Source: Botryllus schlosseri
Lineage: Eukaryota > Chordata > Ascidiacea > Stolidobranchia > Styelidae
Direction: 5' to 3'
Length of the DNA: 21,513 nt
Assembly: GCA_000444245.1 (NCBI GenBank)
Contig: ATSW01124686.1
Coordinates: 1 to 21,513 of the forward strand
Of this stretch, positions 18,407-21,513 are shown in pieces. How positions within the stretch are numbered: position 1 is the first letter of the stretch; each line of letters begins with the position of its first letter. The notes under the pieces are model-generated. The model worked only from the letters and a program-made list of their open reading frames with translations. It ran no database searches and was not told where the DNA came from. A program made the translations under genes and the position numbers.

Positions 18407-18817
18407 GGGTGGGTTGCACAGATTTCGATCAATCCGTGATCGCCGATTAAACGTCAGTAATTGAACGAATTGCGTCCGTTACACAGTTGACGATTATCCA
18501 CTAATCGGAGAATTTTAATCGGACAAATTGGAACCGTCGAGCGAGGTGTTTCAGAAAGTTAATCAGCTATTCGATGGCACGATATGTCACGCAGATCAGT
18601 GCGAACATATCAAAGACCTAGTGGAAACGCAGTCCGAACGTACCATAGGCATGATACCAACGTACGTCATTAGCGTCAGTGATCTGCGACAATTTAATGC
18701 ACAGATGAATTCTTATCTGTGCAACATGGCCACCTGGTGACCATGCTCGCGGATTAAATTATCCTCGAATAAAGCGATCGGAGACTATTGTTCGATCGGC
18801 GTCTGTGCAATCCACCC
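18407..18817. mobile_element. Small inverted-repeat element, 411 bp, 3-bp target duplication
   Basis: GGGTGGGTTGCACAGA at 18407 mirrors TCTGTGCAATCCACCC ending at 18817, 15 of 16 bases matching. ATA flanks both sides (18404-18406, 18818-18820). A 3-bp duplication with short G-rich ends suggests PIF/Harbinger-type mobilisation; an ISL2EU-like 2-bp duplication cannot be excluded. Subterminal GATCG motifs occur near both ends. It lies about 170 bp upstream of the GPCR start. The interior has an unusual open frame (see the findings). Confidence 0.75.
18522..18740 (+). other. Open frame without start codon enclosed by the 411-bp element
   Basis: About 72 codons run open from just after a TAA to TGA at 18738, rich in charged and polar residues (QLFDGTICHADQCEHIKDLV, then ETQSERTIGMIPTYV). 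The first Met is more than halfway in. There are four cysteines. It is not a recognisable transposase segment. It could be a captured piece of host coding sequence or chance. Confidence 0.3.
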
Positions 18818-18912
18818 ATAGTAAACGAATTCACGGTATCAAGTGGTAGGACAATGTAAACGAAGAATAAACTATTGAAATAACACAGTACTAAAGTAGT
18901 TTTCCGCTACAC

Positions 18913-18937
18913 TCTAAATCGAAAGCATCGATTTAGA
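18913..18937. other. Perfect 9-bp stem-loop
   Basis: TCTAAATCG (18913-18921) pairs with CGATTTAGA (18929-18937) around the 7-base loop AAAGCAT. It is the longest perfect hairpin noticed in the window. It contains the ATCGAT palindrome only partly. No RNA family is recognised. Confidence 0.55.
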
Positions 18938-19934
18938 CACAAAATTGTGCATTCAAAGATGCAATATGGGACAAACACATAAAGTCGACCCAAATCTTTC
19001 GCCGAAGTGGTGTCATAATATGTGCAAGTCCACACTTCATCAGATAAAGTTACGAAATATGTGCTTCTGCTCTCATCTTATCATCTGTCGCCGGCTTTGA
19101 TCACTATGAAAGAGTTTACGTATACATTATAATAGTCCGGTAAGTCGCCGCACGAGTTGTGAGATCAGTAAGATTGAGAGGGATTGTGAGGTCGACGCTG
19201 GAAACGCTGCTGNAATNTNATCGTAATGTCACTGGTAAATGACCANATCATCCANGGTAAGGTACGGTACACTCGTGTNCCGATCATGACGTCATCGGTA
19301 AACCCAATGACCCTGGGNTCCGTTTGCTCCCGCTGGGTTATTNGCANGGGAGGAATTAAGCTGCAAGATATAGATTCTCAAATGATGCAGCATTTCTATN
19401 ATAGATGTTGAACGGNAATAACGACTCTCGTGTAAGTAATGCGTGCTTTTAGCCCCGTTTACATATAGCTCAGAAGCAATGTTNCCTCTAATTTTGACGA
19501 NTCTGCAGCAAGCGCTNACCTANTCACTGCGNGATCCCTTGGACAACAGTGCGTAACCACTAAAAAAAGGTCATCTCTTCGGATTNTTTGTGCGCAACTT
19601 ATANTTTATGTGANCAGAGACCGTGTCAGCTCAAANCAATTGCACACNTGCGTACCTAANAGGNCANATTGCTCAGGAGCCATGAAGTGGACTGCTGTTT
19701 CATCAATGTCGCTCCATTATTTTAGTGTGTCGCTTTCTTGCATTTACTAGATTTTGTGAACGTTTCTCATCTCATTTTATTTACCTACCAAACTGGCAGA
19801 AGAAATTGATCATTTCAACCCAATTATATATATCATTGTTACAACCACATGATTGTCTGACTTGACTATGACTTCCATTATATTGCGTTTCCTCATTATT
19901 GCTCATTGATATATCAGCAGTATAGCAATGAAGA

Positions 19935-19959
19935 AATCAATCAATCAATCAATCAATCA
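19935..19959. repeat. (AATC)n microsatellite
   Basis: About six units of AATC run from 19935 to 19959 without interruption. Confidence 0.9.
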
Positions 19960-20084
19960 TTGTCATGACCATGTAATTTTGAAGTACGTTGTTTAGTAAT
20001 CGTTAGTGTTACCTGGCTATTATCAGTGCATTCTGCTTTTGACTGTTGACTGAATGAACATCTCTGTATTTCTCTATTGCTATC

Positions 20085-20110
20085 CCTCTCTCTCTCTCTC
20101 TCTCTCTCTC
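20085..20110. repeat. (CT)n microsatellite
   Basis: Thirteen uninterrupted CT units, ending just before ATTCACGC. It lies about 95 bp before the first candidate exon of the downstream gene and could serve as part of a pyrimidine-rich or promoter region, but this is not shown. Confidence 0.9.
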
Positions 20111-20205
20111 ATTCACGCTTCACATCTCTCGGTAACGGCGGGAGCTCAGTCACGGTCAAAGGGTCAAATTTAAATGGAGCGACAGGTCGCAGTACAGTGA
20201 CTCAG

Positions 20206-20309
20206 GGATGTGGATGAACGTGTCGCTAATCTCATCATAGCGGAAGGAATAAAGAAGATGTTGATTGCGTACGGCATTACGACAGAACACATTGCTTTAA
20301 TAATTGAAG
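20206..20309 (+). CDS. Candidate exon of an unrecognised + strand gene
   Basis: An acceptor CTCAG at 20201-20205 opens a frame reading DVDERVANLIIAEGIKKMLI and onward through ITTEHIALIIEG. It ends at a GTAATT donor (20310), or alternatively at a GTATGT donor (exon end 20354). It looks like an amphipathic helical segment. Both donors leave phase 1, which does not match the next candidate exon, so an exon may be missing or the model wrong. Confidence 0.3.
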
Positions 20310-20810
20310 GTAATTCGTTCAAGAATATCAACATGCGATATGTGATGATTACCGGTATGTTGTCAAGAGGGTTCTTACGGCAAGCAGCAGTGTGAGAAAT
20401 ATTGGTAGATTGCCTTTTAGATCAACTTGCAGTAGCATCGAAACTGAGATTCAGAATGTCAGTTAATCCTCTAACTTGATGCAATATGGGTTTACAACTA
20501 GAATTCTTGACCAAGTTATATAGCCTAGATCTTGCTTNGCAGTTGACTCACTTGTTTTTCCAATTACATGACATTTTCATTGGTTGAAAACATGATATTT
20601 CATTCATGGACCTATTATAATAATTATTGTTAATATTATCCAGTGAAATAAATCTTATTATATTCATATCAAGTTCCCTCTATATAACACATAGAAGTGT
20701 GTGTGCAATGTGCATGCTTAGCTCACTACATAGCTGCTTTTATAGTAACACTTTGCCTTTGTAATAGATCAGAGCGGGGTTTCAAATGTTCGTTCCGAGG
20801 AGTGTTGAAG

Positions 20811-20868
20811 CGAAATACTTACTACTCCTGACGAAATATTTGGAGTAGAGCTAGAGACAGATGAAGAG
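20811..20868 (+). CDS. Candidate short exon of an unrecognised + strand gene
   Basis: After a TGAAG acceptor at 20807-20810 the frame reads EILTTPDEIFGVELETDEE and stops at a GTTAGT donor (20869). An in-frame TGA lies just upstream, so the exon cannot start earlier in this frame. The acid-rich, TPDE-containing peptide looks coding. It joins in phase 0 with the exon at 21045. Confidence 0.35.
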
Positions 20869-21044
20869 GTTAGTATTATTTAACTATTCTAGAATGAATT
20901 CATTAATTTGGATAATCCTGTTTCTTTTTGTTGCAATTTTATATATTAAATATTGTTGTGTCAGAACTCTTGCCTTCATATCAACCGGAATGCAATAAGT
21001 GGAATATCCTTCAAACAAATCTTCTACTTTATATTTATTTGTAG

Positions 21045-21144
21045 GGAAAACAAGCCGCTGCGGTTATGCTCCTGAGGGAGTTACGAAATGCAGTAACTGA
21101 AAAGAGAATCACAACAGGATTTGAGGGCGATAACGCTTTATCAG
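21045..21144 (+). CDS. Candidate exon of an unrecognised + strand gene (best supported)
   Basis: It lies between a T-rich acceptor ending TTTGTAG (21044) and a consensus GTGAGT donor (21145). The frame reads GKQAAAVMLLRELRNAVTEK, then RITTGFEGDNALSG, leaving phase 1. The LLRELRN helix recalls death-fold (CARD-like) proteins in a loose way, but no signature is present and I do not assign a family. The gene would continue beyond the window. Confidence 0.45.
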
Positions 21145-21410
21145 GTGAGTTGTAGGATTTGCTGCTTGATTAACCTGGAACTGTGTGAACAATGAACATA
21201 GATGTACCATAACGTCCTGATTTGTCAGATTTGTACTGATTTCGACTCTTGTCCTGATTTATCGGCAAACATTGTTCGGCGTTTTCCGTAACACCTTGGA
21301 TGTTTTGCATGCCACTATCTGGCACAAGTTTGAACTTAACAGACCGTCACAAAAGTACAGCTAGTTGTTTGAAAATTTTATGGCTTAACCATGCGCGCAT
21401 GTTGAGTTGG

Positions 21411-21480
21411 TTCTAATTCGGGGGTCTGTTAATTTCCAAGTGGCGCCACAAACATGTGTTCTAATTCGGGGTCTGTTGAG
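21411..21480. repeat. 21-22-bp direct repeat, 48-bp period
   Basis: TTCTAATTCGGGGGTCTGTT at 21411-21430 recurs as TTCTAATTCGGGGTCTGTT at 21459-21477, differing by one G. It may be the start of a tandem array running past the window edge. Confidence 0.75.
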
Positions 21481-21513
21481 CTCAGACGTGTGCCACATTT
21501 TGTTTTTGGGTGC

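Larger units (their letters stand above)
18938..20205. other. Intergenic stretch with low-quality sequence (N bases at 19213-19669)
   Basis: About twenty isolated N bases fall between 19213 and 19669, with another at 20538. They look like ambiguous base calls in a draft assembly rather than gaps of known size. Frames here cannot be trusted. No exon, repeat or RNA gene is recognised apart from the microsatellites noted separately. Confidence 0.7.

Overview
This window is animal nuclear DNA: genes with many introns and clean GT-AG boundaries, moderate-to-low GC, several non-autonomous DNA transposons and scattered N bases from a draft assembly. The two recognisable proteins (an HHIP-like beta-propeller protein and a lineage-type rhodopsin GPCR without introns) fit an invertebrate metazoan, perhaps a non-vertebrate deuterostome. 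Species cannot be fixed from sequence alone.

Layout. Positions 348-8949 (+) hold the 3' part of an HHIP-like (HHIPL) gene. Nine exons can be joined in phase to give 443 residues covering the glucose/sorbosone-dehydrogenase propeller; the N-terminal cysteine-rich domain must lie upstream. Two of its introns carry complete non-autonomous hAT elements (3665-4633 with a perfect 8-bp target duplication; 5884-7144). Positions 8950-10190 lack a recognised gene but contain a compact promoter-like series (CRE, inverted CCAAT, TATA, GAAA-loop hairpin, AATAAA). A second, diverged copy of the 5884-7144 element lies at 10191-11447, followed by a degenerate satellite with a unit of about 200 bp (11612-12480). 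Positions 12481-17127 are non-genic: two more hAT-type elements (13633-14083, 15294-16110), a cluster of perfect hairpins (14238-14405) and a 37-bp direct repeat.

Positions 17155-18234 (-) encode a complete single-exon rhodopsin-class GPCR of 359 residues with an altered DRY motif and toggle-switch residue. A short element with 3-bp duplications follows at 18407-18817; it encloses an open frame without a start. Positions 19213-19669 are peppered with N. The last 1.3 kb contains weakly supported exons of an unrecognised + strand gene.

The two genes show no functional link. Much of the structure outside them comes from hAT-like transposons. I found no CRISPR array, tRNA, rRNA or clear autonomous transposase, and nothing that amounts to a new multi-gene system.
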